This document shows, piece by piece, positions 28,265-38,671 of a stretch of 64,000 nt of DNA (position 1 is its first letter; every line of letters begins with the position of its first letter). The position numbers and the translations under genes are program-made. The DNA comes from Sphingobacterium spiritivorum. GTDB taxonomy: Bacteria > Bacteroidota > Bacteroidia > Sphingobacteriales > Sphingobacteriaceae. Location: the NCBI RefSeq assembly GCF_016725325.1, contig NZ_CP068083.1:4216001-4280000 (forward strand), written 5' to 3'. Under the pieces are notes generated by a model. That model was given only the letters and a program-made list of their open reading frames with translations, did not search any database and had not been told where the DNA came from.

Positions 28265-30658
28265 ATGAACTACGCCTTAACTTTTATGCCCCGTTTGTTA
28301 GCATTATATATTGTATGTGCTGTCGGGGGAGCTGTGACAGCAAATGCACAATCCACTCCAGTAAAAAAAATATATGTAGCCAAATCTGGCCGGGATAATA
28401 ATCCCGGTACAGCAACACGGCCATATGCTACTCCAAATACGGCATTGCAGGCGGTATCAAAGTTGAAAAAGAGCGGATACAAAGGAACTGTTGATGTCAT
28501 TATCAACGAAGGGACTTACTATCTGGATCGATCTCTCGATTTAAGTCATGAAGAGTCGGGAACAAAATCTGCTCCGCTAACAATCCAATCTGCTAAAGGT
28601 CAGCAGGTCGTGCTTAGCGGGGCAGTCCCTTTACATCTGCAATGGAAAAAGGGAGAAAAAGGAATCTGGACAGCTCAGGTGCCTAACGGTTTACGCTTTC
28701 AAAGTCTCTATGCTGATGGTAAGGCACTGGTCAGGGCCAGATATCCAAATTATGATCCCACTATCCTTCCGTTTCAGGGCTATGCTGCAGATGCTATCAG
28801 CCCGGAACGTGTCAGCAAATGGAAAAATCCGGAAGGTGCAATTGTACATGCACTTCATATCGGGAGATGGGGTGGTTTTCATTATCGGGTAACGGGAAAA
28901 GATATGGACGGTAAGTTACAGATGGAGGGAGGACTGCAAAATAACAGGCCGAGTAAGATGCATGATACATACCGTTATGTAGAGAATGTATTTGAAGAAC
29001 TGGATGCACCCAATGAATGGTATCTGGAAGAAAAAACCTCCACGTTGTATTATTATGCTGCAAATGGAAAAAATCCGCAACAGCAGAAATTAGAAGCTCC
29101 GGTATTGGAGAATATTATAAGCATATCCGGCAGCAAAGCAAAGCCAGTGCATGATATCCATGTGAAAGGAATACATTTTGTACATACAACTCCTACCTTT
29201 ATGAAGACCGATGAGCCTTTGTTGCGTAGTGACTGGACCATCTACCGGCAAGGCGCAGTCCGGATAGCTAATGCGGAGCGTTGCCAGATTTCAGGGTCTG
29301 ATTTTTATGATCTGGGTGGTAATGCTGTATTTGTCAGCAACTATAACCGCGATGTGGTGATATCAGATAATCTTATCGAACGCATAGGTGCGAGCGCAAT
29401 CAGTTTTGTGGGTAATCCCGATGCTGTGAGATCTCCTGCATTCCGTTATGAAAAATTTGTTCCGGAAGCGGATATGGACACTATTAAAGGACCCAAATCG
29501 GATGACTATCCTTTGAATTGTGAAGCTAGTAATAACCTGATCAGACATATTGGTCTGATTGAAAAACAGGTAGCAGGCGTGCAGATTTCTATGGCGTCAG
29601 CTATTCGCGTACTTCACAACACCATATATGATGTTCCAAGAGCAGGTATTAACGTAGGAGATGGGACCTGGGGAGGACATGATATCGCACATAATGATGT
29701 CTTTCGTACGGTGTTGGAAACCAGTGATCATGGTGCATTTAATTCCTGGGGAAGAGATCGGTTCTGGCATCCTGATCGCGAAGAAATGAACAGCCTGGCT
29801 ACAGCACATCCGGATTGGGTGACGTTGGATGCTGTCGCGCCGACATTGATTCGGAATAATAGATTTCAATGTGATCATGGATGGGATATTGATCTGGATG
29901 ACGGATCTACCAATTATCAGATTTATAACAATTTATGTCTGAGTGGAGGTCTGAAACTCAGGGAAGGGTTTTACAGAACAGTTTACAATAATGTAATACT
30001 CAATAACGGTTTTCATCCACATGTCTGGTTTAAAAATAGTCATGATGTATTCCGGAATAATATTTTGATGCAATCTCATCAGGATATACAAGTCAGGTAT
30101 TGGGGTGATACAGTAGATTATAACTATTATACAAATATAGATGACCTAAAGAAAGATCAGGCGAAAGGGGTAGAGCAGAACTCCATCCTGTTGGATGGTA
30201 CGTTTGCAGATGCTCCTAAAGGGGATTTCAGAATAAAGGGTAATATACCTGCGGGGTTCAAAAACTTTAATATGTTAGATGTGGGTGTTACCAGTTCACG
30301 ATTGCTTGTGAAAGCAGCCAAACCTGAAATTCCTGCGCTTGCAAAGCAAAAAGGAAATCAGGGCAGCCAGATTGTGAGATGGGGCGGAGGAGAATTTAAA
30401 TCAATTGAAACGCTGGGAGAACAGTCCGCTGCAGGATTGCCTGCTATAGCTGGTGTATTGGTTGTGAACCTGTCAGAAAACAGTACACTATACAAAAGCG
30501 GTCTTCGGATAGGTGACGTTATTGTCATCTGTCAGAAGACTGCTACCGATAGTGTCGATGATTTCATCCGAATAGCTAAAAGAGATGCATATACCGGTCA
30601 GTTAGCAGTCACGGTTTTCCGAAATCAGGTAAAACAGGATTTTATAGTAAAGCTCTGA
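28265..30658 (+). CDS. Right-handed beta-helix protein (GH141-like) with C-terminal PDZ-like domain
   Basis: 797 residues. Signal peptide of ~29 residues ending TANAQ. The N-terminal part (KIYVAKSGRDNNPGTATRPY, INEGTYYLDRSLDLSHEESG, VVLSGAVPL) matches carbohydrate-active beta-helix enzymes such as GH141, a family containing alpha-L-fucosidase and xylanase activities. The middle has beta-helix rungs (GNAVFVSNYNRDVVISDNLI, NNRFQCDHGWDIDLDDGS). The last ~80 residues read as a PDZ-like fold (GVLVVNLSENSTLYKSGLRI, GDVIV), unusual in such enzymes. It follows susD by 18 bp and is probably the surface or periplasmic depolymerase of this locus. Family call moderate, exact activity unknown. Confidence 0.8.
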   Translation: MNYALTFMPRLLALYIVCAVGGAVTANAQSTPVKKIYVAKSGRDNNPGTATRPYATPNTALQAVSKLKKSGYKGTVDVIINEGTYYLDRSLDLSHEESGTKSAPLTIQSAKGQQVVLSGAVPLHLQWKKGEKGIWTAQVPNGLRFQSLYADGKALVRARYPNYDPTILPFQGYAADAISPERVSKWKNPEGAIVHALHIGRWGGFHYRVTGKDMDGKLQMEGGLQNNRPSKMHDTYRYVENVFEELDAPNEWYLEEKTSTLYYYAANGKNPQQQKLEAPVLENIISISGSKAKPVHDIHVKGIHFVHTTPTFMKTDEPLLRSDWTIYRQGAVRIANAERCQISGSDFYDLGGNAVFVSNYNRDVVISDNLIERIGASAISFVGNPDAVRSPAFRYEKFVPEADMDTIKGPKSDDYPLNCEASNNLIRHIGLIEKQVAGVQISMASAIRVLHNTIYDVPRAGINVGDGTWGGHDIAHNDVFRTVLETSDHGAFNSWGRDRFWHPDREEMNSLATAHPDWVTLDAVAPTLIRNNRFQCDHGWDIDLDDGSTNYQIYNNLCLSGGLKLREGFYRTVYNNVILNNGFHPHVWFKNSHDVFRNNILMQSHQDIQVRYWGDTVDYNYYTNIDDLKKDQAKGVEQNSILLDGTFADAPKGDFRIKGNIPAGFKNFNMLDVGVTSSRLLVKAAKPEIPALAKQKGNQGSQIVRWGGGEFKSIETLGEQSAAGLPAIAGVLVVNLSENSTLYKSGLRIGDVIVICQKTATDSVDDFIRIAKRDAYTGQLAVTVFRNQVKQDFIVKL

Positions 30659-30692
30659 TACTGTCTGTTATTTTCACACTAATATTTTATAG

Positions 30693-30728
30693 ACACGTCA
30701 TTCCCAAAAGGAATGACGTGTTTTTTTT
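30693..30728 (+). terminator. Intrinsic terminator after beta-helix gene
   Basis: Perfect 12-bp stem ACACGTCATTCC / GGAATGACGTGT with loop CAAAA and an eight-T run. It ends the 21.5-30.7 kb locus. Confidence 0.92.
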
Positions 30729-31040
30729 ATTATTTGCTGCAGTTTTAAATCCTTGATTTGATTTAATATTGAGGCACACGCCGCAGGTGTACGCAAGAAA
30801 ATTGTAAATTTATTTAAGTAAAATGCTGCTTTATTTGTTTTTACCATCAATTTTTGTAGTATAATTTCTACATTTTTAAAAGTATTAATTTTATTCTGTT
30901 TGATTTCGTAATAAGTTTTAAATTTCTTTTATAGAATATATAATAGTCTATTGTTAATCTAAAATAACTTTTGTTATAGTTTTAAATCTCTTTTTATGAT
31001 AAATAATTGTCTCAAATATATACTTTGTTGCATTAACTAA

Positions 31041-31050
31041 CAACCGGTTG
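31041..31050. repeat. Palindrome CAACCGGTTG
   Basis: Perfect 10-base palindrome about 35 bp before the -7 element of the sigma gene. A sister palindrome is at 31126-31135, centre to centre 85 bp. Confidence 0.4.
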
Positions 31051-31084
31051 CGTTTATTTTTATACATGTAAATCTAATATTCGT

Positions 31085-31092
31085 TAATTTTG
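31085..31092 (+). promoter_or_regulatory. Putative -7 element of second ECF sigma gene
   Basis: TAATTTTG matches TAnnTTTG, 42 bp before the ATG. No -33 TTG at normal spacing. Confidence 0.4.
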
Positions 31093-31125
31093 ATATTATC
31101 TAATGAGGAAATTAATTTTCAAAAT

Positions 31126-31135
31126 TAACCGGTTA
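31126..31135. repeat. Palindrome TAACCGGTTA overlapping sigma start codon
   Basis: Perfect 10-base palindrome whose last base is the A of the ATG at 31135. Shares the AACCGGTT core with 31041-31050. Confidence 0.4.
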
Positions 31136-31677
31136 TGAATGTTTGTGAAAATTGGGATGATAATACTTTGATTGACGAATTGAATATGGGCAATCAAATG
31201 GCATTTAAGGCCATTTATTTCCGATATTCAGGATTGCTTTATCGTTATGCCTTTAACATCCTCAGAGATGAAGAGGAATGTTCAGATGTTATTCAGGAGG
31301 TTTTCGTCTGGTTATGGGAAAACAGGACAAATCTTAATATTCTGAATCTCAAAAATTATTTGCTAGCTGTAGTAAAATATAAATTGATACGGGTCATAAG
31401 CTCCGGCAAAAGAAAAAAGGAAATTCTAGCCAAATCGCTCCCTGTTAATGAAACAGATACCACAAATGATCTGGAATTAAAAGAACTTAAACAGGCAATA
31501 ACAGATTTTACAGCAATTTTACCGGTACGCGCGAGAGAAACATTTCAGCTTAGCAGAGAACAGTTTCTTACTAATAAGGAAATAGCTTTAGAAATGGGAA
31601 TATCGGAAAAAACAGTAGAAGCACAGATGACCATTTCATTAAGAAAGCTCAAACTCTATCTCAATAGAAAATTTTAA
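31135..31677 (+). CDS. ECF sigma factor (FecI-like)
   Basis: 180 residues. Region 2: FRYSGLLYRYAFNILRDEEE, CSDVIQEVFVWLWENR, LKNYLLAVVKYKLIRVI. Region 4: LPVRARETFQLSREQFLTNK, then EIALEMGISEKTVEAQMTIS. It starts the second sigma/FecR/SusC/SusD locus and probably directs its transcription. Confidence 0.93.
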   Translation: MNVCENWDDNTLIDELNMGNQMAFKAIYFRYSGLLYRYAFNILRDEEECSDVIQEVFVWLWENRTNLNILNLKNYLLAVVKYKLIRVISSGKRKKEILAKSLPVNETDTTNDLELKELKQAITDFTAILPVRARETFQLSREQFLTNKEIALEMGISEKTVEAQMTISLRKLKLYLNRKF

Positions 31678-31769
31678 TTTTTTTTATATCCGCTTAGGGG
31701 ATAGCCCTTCTTTATGGTACTTACTGGTATATAACCAATGTACAGCTCTGAACTGTACCGCAAAAAGTA

Positions 31770-32891
31770 ATGGCCATTAAAAATAATATTGACGAGATTA
31801 TTTCAAGAATTGCCGAAGGAAACTATTCGGAAGAAGACCTGCGTCAATATAATGCCTGGTGTAATGCACAACAGAGCAGAGGTGAGAGATCGGATTGGGT
31901 GGATCAGACAGATGACATATTTCGTTTTGTCAAAAAAAGAATCATACTAAAACGTCAACGGTATATCTTCGCGTCTTTTGCAACTGTTGCTGCAGCTTTG
32001 TTATTATTCCTGTTGCTGAAAATGTTTTGGGAAAATAATCAGCAGACAGATTCCGAAGATAGCGTTACCATGAGCAGTAAGCATCAGATTCCGGAAAGAT
32101 TTGACGGTGTTGTGCTGACCTTATCTAATGGTGATACGGTACACGTAACATCGGAGATGAAGCAGGATCGTTTCGTTCAGAATACAAGTATAACCAATAT
32201 TTCTGCGGATCACACATTACGTGTCTCCGATTCTCAATCGGGCACAGGTAACCCGGAAGTCAGCTTTAATACACTGGCAACATCACGAGGCCAGCAATTT
32301 CAGATTACACTATCAGATGGCACAAAAGTGTGGTTGAATGCTGCTTCTTCTATTCGTTATCCGCCTAGTTTTTCTCATCAGAAAGAAAGAAAAGTAGAGC
32401 TTAGCGGTGAAGCCTATTTTGAAGTAGCAAAAAATGCAAAGCAACCTTTTATAGTGACTTCACGTAATCAACAGGTCAAAGTCCTGGGTACACATTTTAA
32501 TATTAACAGCTACGCAGATGAGCCTTTGGTCAAAACAACATTGCTGGAAGGAGCGGTAGAAGTCAATCAAAAAGTTGTACTTCTTCCCGGAGAACAATCC
32601 CGCATCGATAATGCACATCATATCAGCAAGCGAAATGTGAATACGGATATGGTGACTGCATGGAAAAACGGCTATTTCGAATTCCGGAATGAAAATATCT
32701 ATGAAATTATGCGAAAAGTAACACGCTCCCATAATATAGACGTCGTATATGAAGGAATTATCCCACTAGAGGGAATGAGTGGTCAGATTCGGATCAAGGA
32801 TGACCTTGTAAAAATAGTAGATATTCTTGGCTCAACAAAGCTTCTTAAAATTACACATAAAGATAATAAGGTTTACATCCGTAAACGCTGA
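31770..32891 (+). CDS. FecR family anti-sigma factor
   Basis: 373 residues. Cytoplasmic N-terminal helices (NNIDEIISRIAEGNYSEEDL), one membrane helix (FASFATVAAALLLFLLLKMF), the periplasmic FecR core (TSRGQQFQITLSDGTKVWLN, GEAYFEVAKNAKQPFIVTS, VLGTHFNINSY) and a C-terminal STN-like end (IYEIMRKVTRSHNIDVVY). It is paired with the sigma gene 92 bp upstream and the STN-bearing SusC downstream. Confidence 0.93.
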   Translation: MAIKNNIDEIISRIAEGNYSEEDLRQYNAWCNAQQSRGERSDWVDQTDDIFRFVKKRIILKRQRYIFASFATVAAALLLFLLLKMFWENNQQTDSEDSVTMSSKHQIPERFDGVVLTLSNGDTVHVTSEMKQDRFVQNTSITNISADHTLRVSDSQSGTGNPEVSFNTLATSRGQQFQITLSDGTKVWLNAASSIRYPPSFSHQKERKVELSGEAYFEVAKNAKQPFIVTSRNQQVKVLGTHFNINSYADEPLVKTTLLEGAVEVNQKVVLLPGEQSRIDNAHHISKRNVNTDMVTAWKNGYFEFRNENIYEIMRKVTRSHNIDVVYEGIIPLEGMSGQIRIKDDLVKIVDILGSTKLLKITHKDNKVYIRKR

Positions 32892-33026
32892 TATAAAGAT
32901 TCACACACTAATTATTCTAAAACTTAATTGACAATTATATGGAACATAAAGATTACTAAACTCCTCTAAAATCAGCCGGATAAAACAAGATTTGTCCGTT
33001 GCAAGGCATTTTCCTGAAGATAGAAA

Positions 33027-36000
33027 ATGCACATCAAAATATCCAATTTCTTAACTATAGCCATTATGAGGAATACTATTTTTGGGCTAAAAAAGCCCGA
33101 TCCGGCTTTCTCGTTTAAAGCTGGTCGTCATTCCGGATACAGGTATCTGATGAATGCACTTATCCTGATCTCGTTACTTCAATTAAATACAACTGCAACT
33201 GCGCAAAAAATATCACTGTCCGAGTCCAATATTTCCGTAGAGAAAGTTGTCAAGACGCTGAAAGCTAAAACAGGATATGACTTTTTTTATGTAAACAGCC
33301 ACCTAACCGATACATCTCCGGTCAGCATACGTATCAGGGACGGATCTATTAGAGAAGTGCTGGACGAACTGGTTAAAAATCAGCCATTAGCCTACGAAAT
33401 AAAAGGTAATACTGTAGTCCTGAGACGAAGAGCGTTAACCAAAAACCAGGAAGTCGCTCCCAAGGCAGCTAAATCGGCATCTGTAACCGGATATGTCAAG
33501 GATGAAAAGAGAGAGCCTTTGCCTAATGTTGTTGTACGGGTCAAAGAAAACAACAATACAGTACAGACAGATGCTTCGGGTAAGTTTACGATAAATGTAG
33601 AACCCGGACAAACACTTATTTTTCGCCACATCAGCTATCAAGCTAAGGAGATTATTTATAGTGGACAGTCTGCGCTTAATGTGCAGCTTTCTGCCGGCAA
33701 TACAGAAATATCCGAAGTCACGGTGATCGGCTACGGAACCATTAAATCCAAGAATGTGACAGGAGCTATCGCTAAAGTAGAAGCCAGAGATTTGAATGTC
33801 AGTGTAGCCCCCAGTTTTCTGCAAAGTTTGCAAGGGAAGGCGGCAGGGGTACAGGTACTTCAGGAAACAGGGCAGCCAGGTGCAGGTGTAAAAGTACAAA
33901 TCCGGAGTAATCCGTCTTCTGCTAATGCCGGGGTACTCTATGTACTCGACGGTATACCCATTAACGATAATGCAGGACAGCCAAATCTTGCCGGTGGAAT
34001 AGGTTCCAAATACGTATCCGGAGGAGTGGATAAGTCTCCATTGAATTTCATCAACCCCAATGATCTGGAATCCATTCAGTTTCTAAAAGATGCCAGTGCT
34101 GCTTCAATCTACGGTGCGCGTGCCGGAGCCGGTGTTGTGCTGTTGACTACAAAGAAAGGCCGGAACGGAAAATCGGCTATAGAATACTCTGGTAGTTACG
34201 GTATACAGAACGTGGATAAGATGTATGAGGTCTATGGTACCAAAGAGTATATGAAAAGGCGCAATCAGGTTAAAGAAGAATTGTGGTATATGAAGAATGG
34301 TGTAGGCCCTTATTACGGCACAAAAGATCCTTCTGCTGTAAAAGATCCTTTCAAGCCTGTTTACACACAGCAGCAGATAGATAATGCAACAGAAGGACAG
34401 ACCGCCACAGAAGCCATTAGCCGAAAAGGGTATACACAACAGCATAATATCTTTATGTCAGGAGGAAATGATAAGACTCATTACTTCGCGTCCGGAAACT
34501 ACTTTGACCAACGGGGCGTCCTGATCGCTACAGATTATAAGCGCTACAACGTCCGGATAAATCTGGAACATCAGGTTTCTGATAAAATTAATATAGGCGC
34601 TAATGTTATAATGTCTAATTCGCTGGCAAATAATACGGTTACTAATGGCCGGTATGAAAATGGAGGAATTGTTACCGCAGCTATTTACTGGTCTCCTGAT
34701 ATCCCGCTACGTGACGATAAAGGCGGATATCCGATAAGCCCGTATTATGCCAATATCCCCAATCCGCTATCCTATGCAACAGTAACAGATCTCACGAAAG
34801 CAAAACGTATCCTGACCAATGCATTCGGAGAATGGAAAATTATTGATGGATTAAAAGCAAAGGCCAGCTTCAGCTACGATCAGTCCACTTCCAAACGATC
34901 CAATTATTTCCCGAGAACATTTCTTTATGGCAGTCAGTCTAACGGATCTGCCACCATAGCCGAATCCGAATCACAGTCCAAACTATTGGAATATACACTC
35001 AATTACGACAAAAATATAGGCGAACTGCACCATCTGAATGCCGTAGCAGGCTATTCCTTTCAAAAAACAAACTGGGAAGGTTTTAATGCCGGTAATCAAA
35101 AATTCCTGTCCGATGCAACCAGTTATTATAATCTGTCAGACGGAGGATCTGACAAACCCACAGTGGGTTCCTATAAGGGAGAAACCATATGGGCCTCTTA
35201 CTTTGCACGGGCTATCTATACCTACAGAGATAATATTACCCTTCAGGCTTCCATACGGCGTGACGGATCCACAGTCTTTGCGAAGAACAAAAAATGGGGA
35301 TATTTTCCTGCAGTATCAGCGGGTTGGGTGCTGTCTGACGAGGTCTGGCTGAAGGATAGTAAGACTTTACCTTTCCTTAAGCTGCGTGCCGGATACGGTG
35401 AAACCGGAAACAGTTCTTTCGGTGCCTCAGCATTTGAGCTATATAGAACCGGAGTAAGTACTTATTTTGGAAATAATATGGTCAGTCCGGGACTTGCAAA
35501 GATACAGGATGCTAATCCGAATCTGACCTGGGAAACGGCCGGAGAATTTAATATAGGTACGGATTTTGCTTTGTTTGACAACCGGTTGTCAGGATCTGTG
35601 GATTATTTCAATAAAACTATTCGCAACCTGATTGTATTCATCCCTTATCCTAAAGGATTTATTGTTGATGGCGTATTTGGTAATGCGGGTAAGACCCGGT
35701 CTGCAGGATATGAAATCAGTCTGGAATCTAAAAATATACGGCCACATGATGGAGATGGATGCAGCTGGTCTACCCGTATTAATCTGTCCCATTACAAGAA
35801 CTACTGGTTAGAACGTACGGAAATGGCTTTGAAAGCCCTTCAGCCTTATCAGGTTGCAACAGGAAGTCAGGCGCTATACAGGCCGATCTACGGTTATATA
35901 GCGGATGGTTTCTTCACCGGTAAATCCGGAGAGGCACCTGCTCATATGCCAGGCATGCTGCCTGGTGGTGTGATTATCAAAGATATTAATGGTTTTGACA

Positions 36001-36557
36001 GCAATGGTAAGCTTACCGGACAACCGGATGGAAAAATCACAGATGCAGATATGACACTTTTGGGTAATGCCGAACCAGCACTCAACTTTGGTATAGGCAA
36101 TACGTTTCATTATAAGGGATTTGATCTGAATATCTACTTTTCGGGTCTGAAACAAAAGCGCTGGTCCCCTGTACAGGGAATCAGTGGGGGAGATGTTAGT
36201 CTGAATAGCTTTGGCTGGAATGCGATGCCAACAAAGGAACAGCAATGGAGTGTCTTTAATACCAATGGTACATTACCTACTGCTCTGGATGATCCTAGTT
36301 ATGGCAGATATCAGGGATCCTCTACTTACTGGTTGATAGATGGCACCTTTCTGCGTGCCAGAAACATTACGCTTGGCTATTCCTTCCCGAGCAGCTGGAT
36401 CAGCAAACAAAAAGTATTCTCCAGTCTGAGAGTATCCTTTGATGTACAAAATGCCTTTACCATCACGAAGTACCCCATGTTTGATCCGGAGCTTAACAGA
36501 GATAACTTCTATCCGATGGTGAGAAGCTATGTCTTTGGTCTGAATGCATCATTTTAA
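33027..36557 (+). CDS. SusC/RagA TonB-linked transporter with STN signalling domain
   Basis: 1176 residues from ATG 33027 (an ATG at 33066 is an alternative). The signal segment ends TTATAQ, then STN (LSESNISVEKVVKTLKAKTG), carboxypeptidase-like domain (GYVKDEKREPLPNVVVRVKE), plug (VTVIGYGTIKSKNVTGAIAK, YVLDGIPIND, FLKDASAASIYGARAGAGVV) and a complete barrel ending ASF. It should import a nutrient bound by the SusD lipoprotein and signal through FecR. No glycoside hydrolase accompanies this pair, so the substrate cannot be guessed. Confidence 0.95.
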   Translation: MHIKISNFLTIAIMRNTIFGLKKPDPAFSFKAGRHSGYRYLMNALILISLLQLNTTATAQKISLSESNISVEKVVKTLKAKTGYDFFYVNSHLTDTSPVSIRIRDGSIREVLDELVKNQPLAYEIKGNTVVLRRRALTKNQEVAPKAAKSASVTGYVKDEKREPLPNVVVRVKENNNTVQTDASGKFTINVEPGQTLIFRHISYQAKEIIYSGQSALNVQLSAGNTEISEVTVIGYGTIKSKNVTGAIAKVEARDLNVSVAPSFLQSLQGKAAGVQVLQETGQPGAGVKVQIRSNPSSANAGVLYVLDGIPINDNAGQPNLAGGIGSKYVSGGVDKSPLNFINPNDLESIQFLKDASAASIYGARAGAGVVLLTTKKGRNGKSAIEYSGSYGIQNVDKMYEVYGTKEYMKRRNQVKEELWYMKNGVGPYYGTKDPSAVKDPFKPVYTQQQIDNATEGQTATEAISRKGYTQQHNIFMSGGNDKTHYFASGNYFDQRGVLIATDYKRYNVRINLEHQVSDKINIGANVIMSNSLANNTVTNGRYENGGIVTAAIYWSPDIPLRDDKGGYPISPYYANIPNPLSYATVTDLTKAKRILTNAFGEWKIIDGLKAKASFSYDQSTSKRSNYFPRTFLYGSQSNGSATIAESESQSKLLEYTLNYDKNIGELHHLNAVAGYSFQKTNWEGFNAGNQKFLSDATSYYNLSDGGSDKPTVGSYKGETIWASYFARAIYTYRDNITLQASIRRDGSTVFAKNKKWGYFPAVSAGWVLSDEVWLKDSKTLPFLKLRAGYGETGNSSFGASAFELYRTGVSTYFGNNMVSPGLAKIQDANPNLTWETAGEFNIGTDFALFDNRLSGSVDYFNKTIRNLIVFIPYPKGFIVDGVFGNAGKTRSAGYEISLESKNIRPHDGDGCSWSTRINLSHYKNYWLERTEMALKALQPYQVATGSQALYRPIYGYIADGFFTGKSGEAPAHMPGMLPGGVIIKDINGFDSNGKLTGQPDGKITDADMTLLGNAEPALNFGIGNTFHYKGFDLNIYFSGLKQKRWSPVQGISGGDVSLNSFGWNAMPTKEQQWSVFNTNGTLPTALDDPSYGRYQGSSTYWLIDGTFLRARNITLGYSFPSSWISKQKVFSSLRVSFDVQNAFTITKYPMFDPELNRDNFYPMVRSYVFGLNASF

Positions 36558-36629
36558 TAAAAAAGTTAACAGTGTGAAAGTAAAGTCTGAATATTAACAA
36601 CTACTTACACGCATAAAAAATATATAGCG

Positions 36630-38147
36630 ATGAAAAATAAAATTAACAGATACACTTACAGATTATTTGCGGTTTCCTGCCTTTTTACCGGGCTATTCTG
36701 GCTCAACAGTTGTGAAAAGGGGCTGGATTATGTCTCCTATGGGGAGCTAAATAATGTGGTCATGACCCCTGAGGGTATTGGTGCCGCTCTTAATACTGCC
36801 TATACAGGTCTGGTCGGAGGAACAGACTGGCAAGGTGGCTGGACTTCGGCATCTAATTCATGGCGCGCACAAAACTTTTTATCTACTGATGAAGGGACCT
36901 GTTCATGGGGAGGTGATTGGCAACGGATGCCTGAACTCAATTTTACCCCGGATTTTGCGTGGGTGACTGATCACTACAGCCGCTACCTTGCGTTTATTTC
37001 GCGGATTACCATTACACTTGATAATGCTGAGAATGTATCTATGGATGCAAATTTTAAAAAGCGTTATATAGGCGAGCTGAAAGCATTACGAGCCAATTAC
37101 GCAATGATGCTTTATTTTGCTTATGGTCCGCTGACCATTATTACAGATCCAAAGGTTGCAGCAGATCCTTATGCGACTCCAGTACCAAGACCAACCAGTG
37201 CGCAGATGGTGAAGCAGATAGAAGAGGATTATCTTGCAGCAGCTGCAGTTCTTCCGGATAAATGGACAGGTGAAAATTACGGACGGTTTTCGAAAGCCGC
37301 TGCTTTGACTGGACTAATGAAAGTCTATATGCATGAAAAACAATGGGACAAAGCCGTAGATGCAGGTAATCAGATCAAAGCAATGGGATATGCTCTGCAG
37401 ACCAATTATCAGGATTTGTTCAATATCAATAATAAAGGGGGCACATCTCCTGAAATTATCCTTCCTATAATTTGTACGGCTACAGGTGGAGATCAATATA
37501 CCAATATGTGGCTTGCTCACGCTTTGCCATCAGATTACAAAGATCCATCCGGAATACCGTTAACTGCATGGGGAGGGTATAAGATGCGCTGGACTGCTTA
37601 CGATAAATTTGATAAACGGGATAAACGGTTGTCTGTTGTTCTGGAAAAATATCCGACAGGAAGGAACGCGGATGGAACCATTATCTATAAAGATGCACGT
37701 GCAAGCGGTGAATTAGGTGCTATACCTATGAAATTTGCTCCGGATCCATCTAAAACCAATTCGCAGAACAGTGCAGTAGATTTTGTCGTATATCGTTATG
37801 CTGATGTATTGCTTATGCTGGCCGAGAGTATAAATGAAGACAAAGGCGGACCTACGGATGCCGCTTATGAAGCGATCAATCTGGTGCGTCAGCGAGCTGG
37901 TCTTCCGGATCTTCCTGCGGGCTTAAGCAAATCTCAGTTTCTGGAAAAAGTACAGGATGAGCGCCTTTTCGAGTTGTGGGCTGAAGGTTGGCGCCGGGAT
38001 GATTTGATTCGCTGGGGGCTGTATATCAAGCGGGCTATTGATCGGGGATCGATCTTTGCCAAACCTGAATTTGTACTGTATCCGTTACCGCGGGCAGCCA
38101 TTAATCAGAGTAATGGTGTGATCAAACAAAATCCGGGCTACAACTAG
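36630..38147 (+). CDS. SusD/RagB-like outer membrane lipoprotein
   Basis: 505 residues with lipoprotein signal ending LFWLNSC. SusD body: YIGELKALRANYAMMLYFAY, FSKAAALTGLMKVYMHEKQW, VYRYADVLLMLAESINEDKG, then LFELWAEGWRRDDLIRWGLY and a C-terminal LYPLPRAAINQSNG. It pairs with the SusC gene 72 bp upstream. Confidence 0.94.
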   Translation: MKNKINRYTYRLFAVSCLFTGLFWLNSCEKGLDYVSYGELNNVVMTPEGIGAALNTAYTGLVGGTDWQGGWTSASNSWRAQNFLSTDEGTCSWGGDWQRMPELNFTPDFAWVTDHYSRYLAFISRITITLDNAENVSMDANFKKRYIGELKALRANYAMMLYFAYGPLTIITDPKVAADPYATPVPRPTSAQMVKQIEEDYLAAAAVLPDKWTGENYGRFSKAAALTGLMKVYMHEKQWDKAVDAGNQIKAMGYALQTNYQDLFNINNKGGTSPEIILPIICTATGGDQYTNMWLAHALPSDYKDPSGIPLTAWGGYKMRWTAYDKFDKRDKRLSVVLEKYPTGRNADGTIIYKDARASGELGAIPMKFAPDPSKTNSQNSAVDFVVYRYADVLLMLAESINEDKGGPTDAAYEAINLVRQRAGLPDLPAGLSKSQFLEKVQDERLFELWAEGWRRDDLIRWGLYIKRAIDRGSIFAKPEFVLYPLPRAAINQSNGVIKQNPGYN

Positions 38148-38671
38148 CATACATATGATCGGATAGCATACGTATGTTATCTTTATAAAATGTTCACACA
38201 AAACTAATCCGGTTGTCTGACGGCAGCCGGATTAATTAACTATCTCTCTGTAAAAGCTCTTTGTCGTCTGTTAAGAGATTATATACTCATCCACCAAACG
38301 GTAATGGAATATCCTATTTTACCTTATCAACTTTTCAGACATTCTCATTTACTTAATACTTTTAACTTATCCCGGCTTTACTTTTTTATCATTATGATCG
38401 CATGTTGTAGCTGATTTTCTACATCGTATCTTTTTTATATTAAATGATATTGTTGTATCTTGCAATGTAAATTTTGTAACCATAGCAACCTAAAGACAAG
38501 ATTTATTTTATTGCCTTTATCCTTGATAATTATTTTTTAACTTTTTGTTTTGGAATGTAAGAAAATAATATTCCTCTTAATAATAGATCATTAATTCAGG
38601 AATATTGAAAAGAGCAGATAATAGAAATACAAATATATTTTTTACACACTAAGTATTGATAGTACACGATT
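38148..38671. other. AT-rich intergenic region after second SusCD locus
   Basis: About 520 bp without a credible gene. TAGCATACATATG at 38145-38157 is nearly repeated at 38164-38176. A hairpin TAATCCGG (38205-38212) / CCGGATTA (38227-38234) with some extra pairing may be the operon terminator, although no T run follows. The rest is AT-rich DNA leading to the LuxR-type gene. Confidence 0.4.
38205..38234 (+). terminator. Candidate terminator hairpin after SusD gene
   Basis: 8-bp perfect stem, 14-nt loop, AT-rich but no T run downstream. Confidence 0.35.

Larger units (their letters stand above)
30729..31134. other. AT-rich regulatory spacer before second ECF sigma gene
   Basis: About 400 bp, strongly AT-rich, no coding frame. 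The only clear signals are two CCGGTT-centred palindromes and a -7 element, listed separately. Confidence 0.5.
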
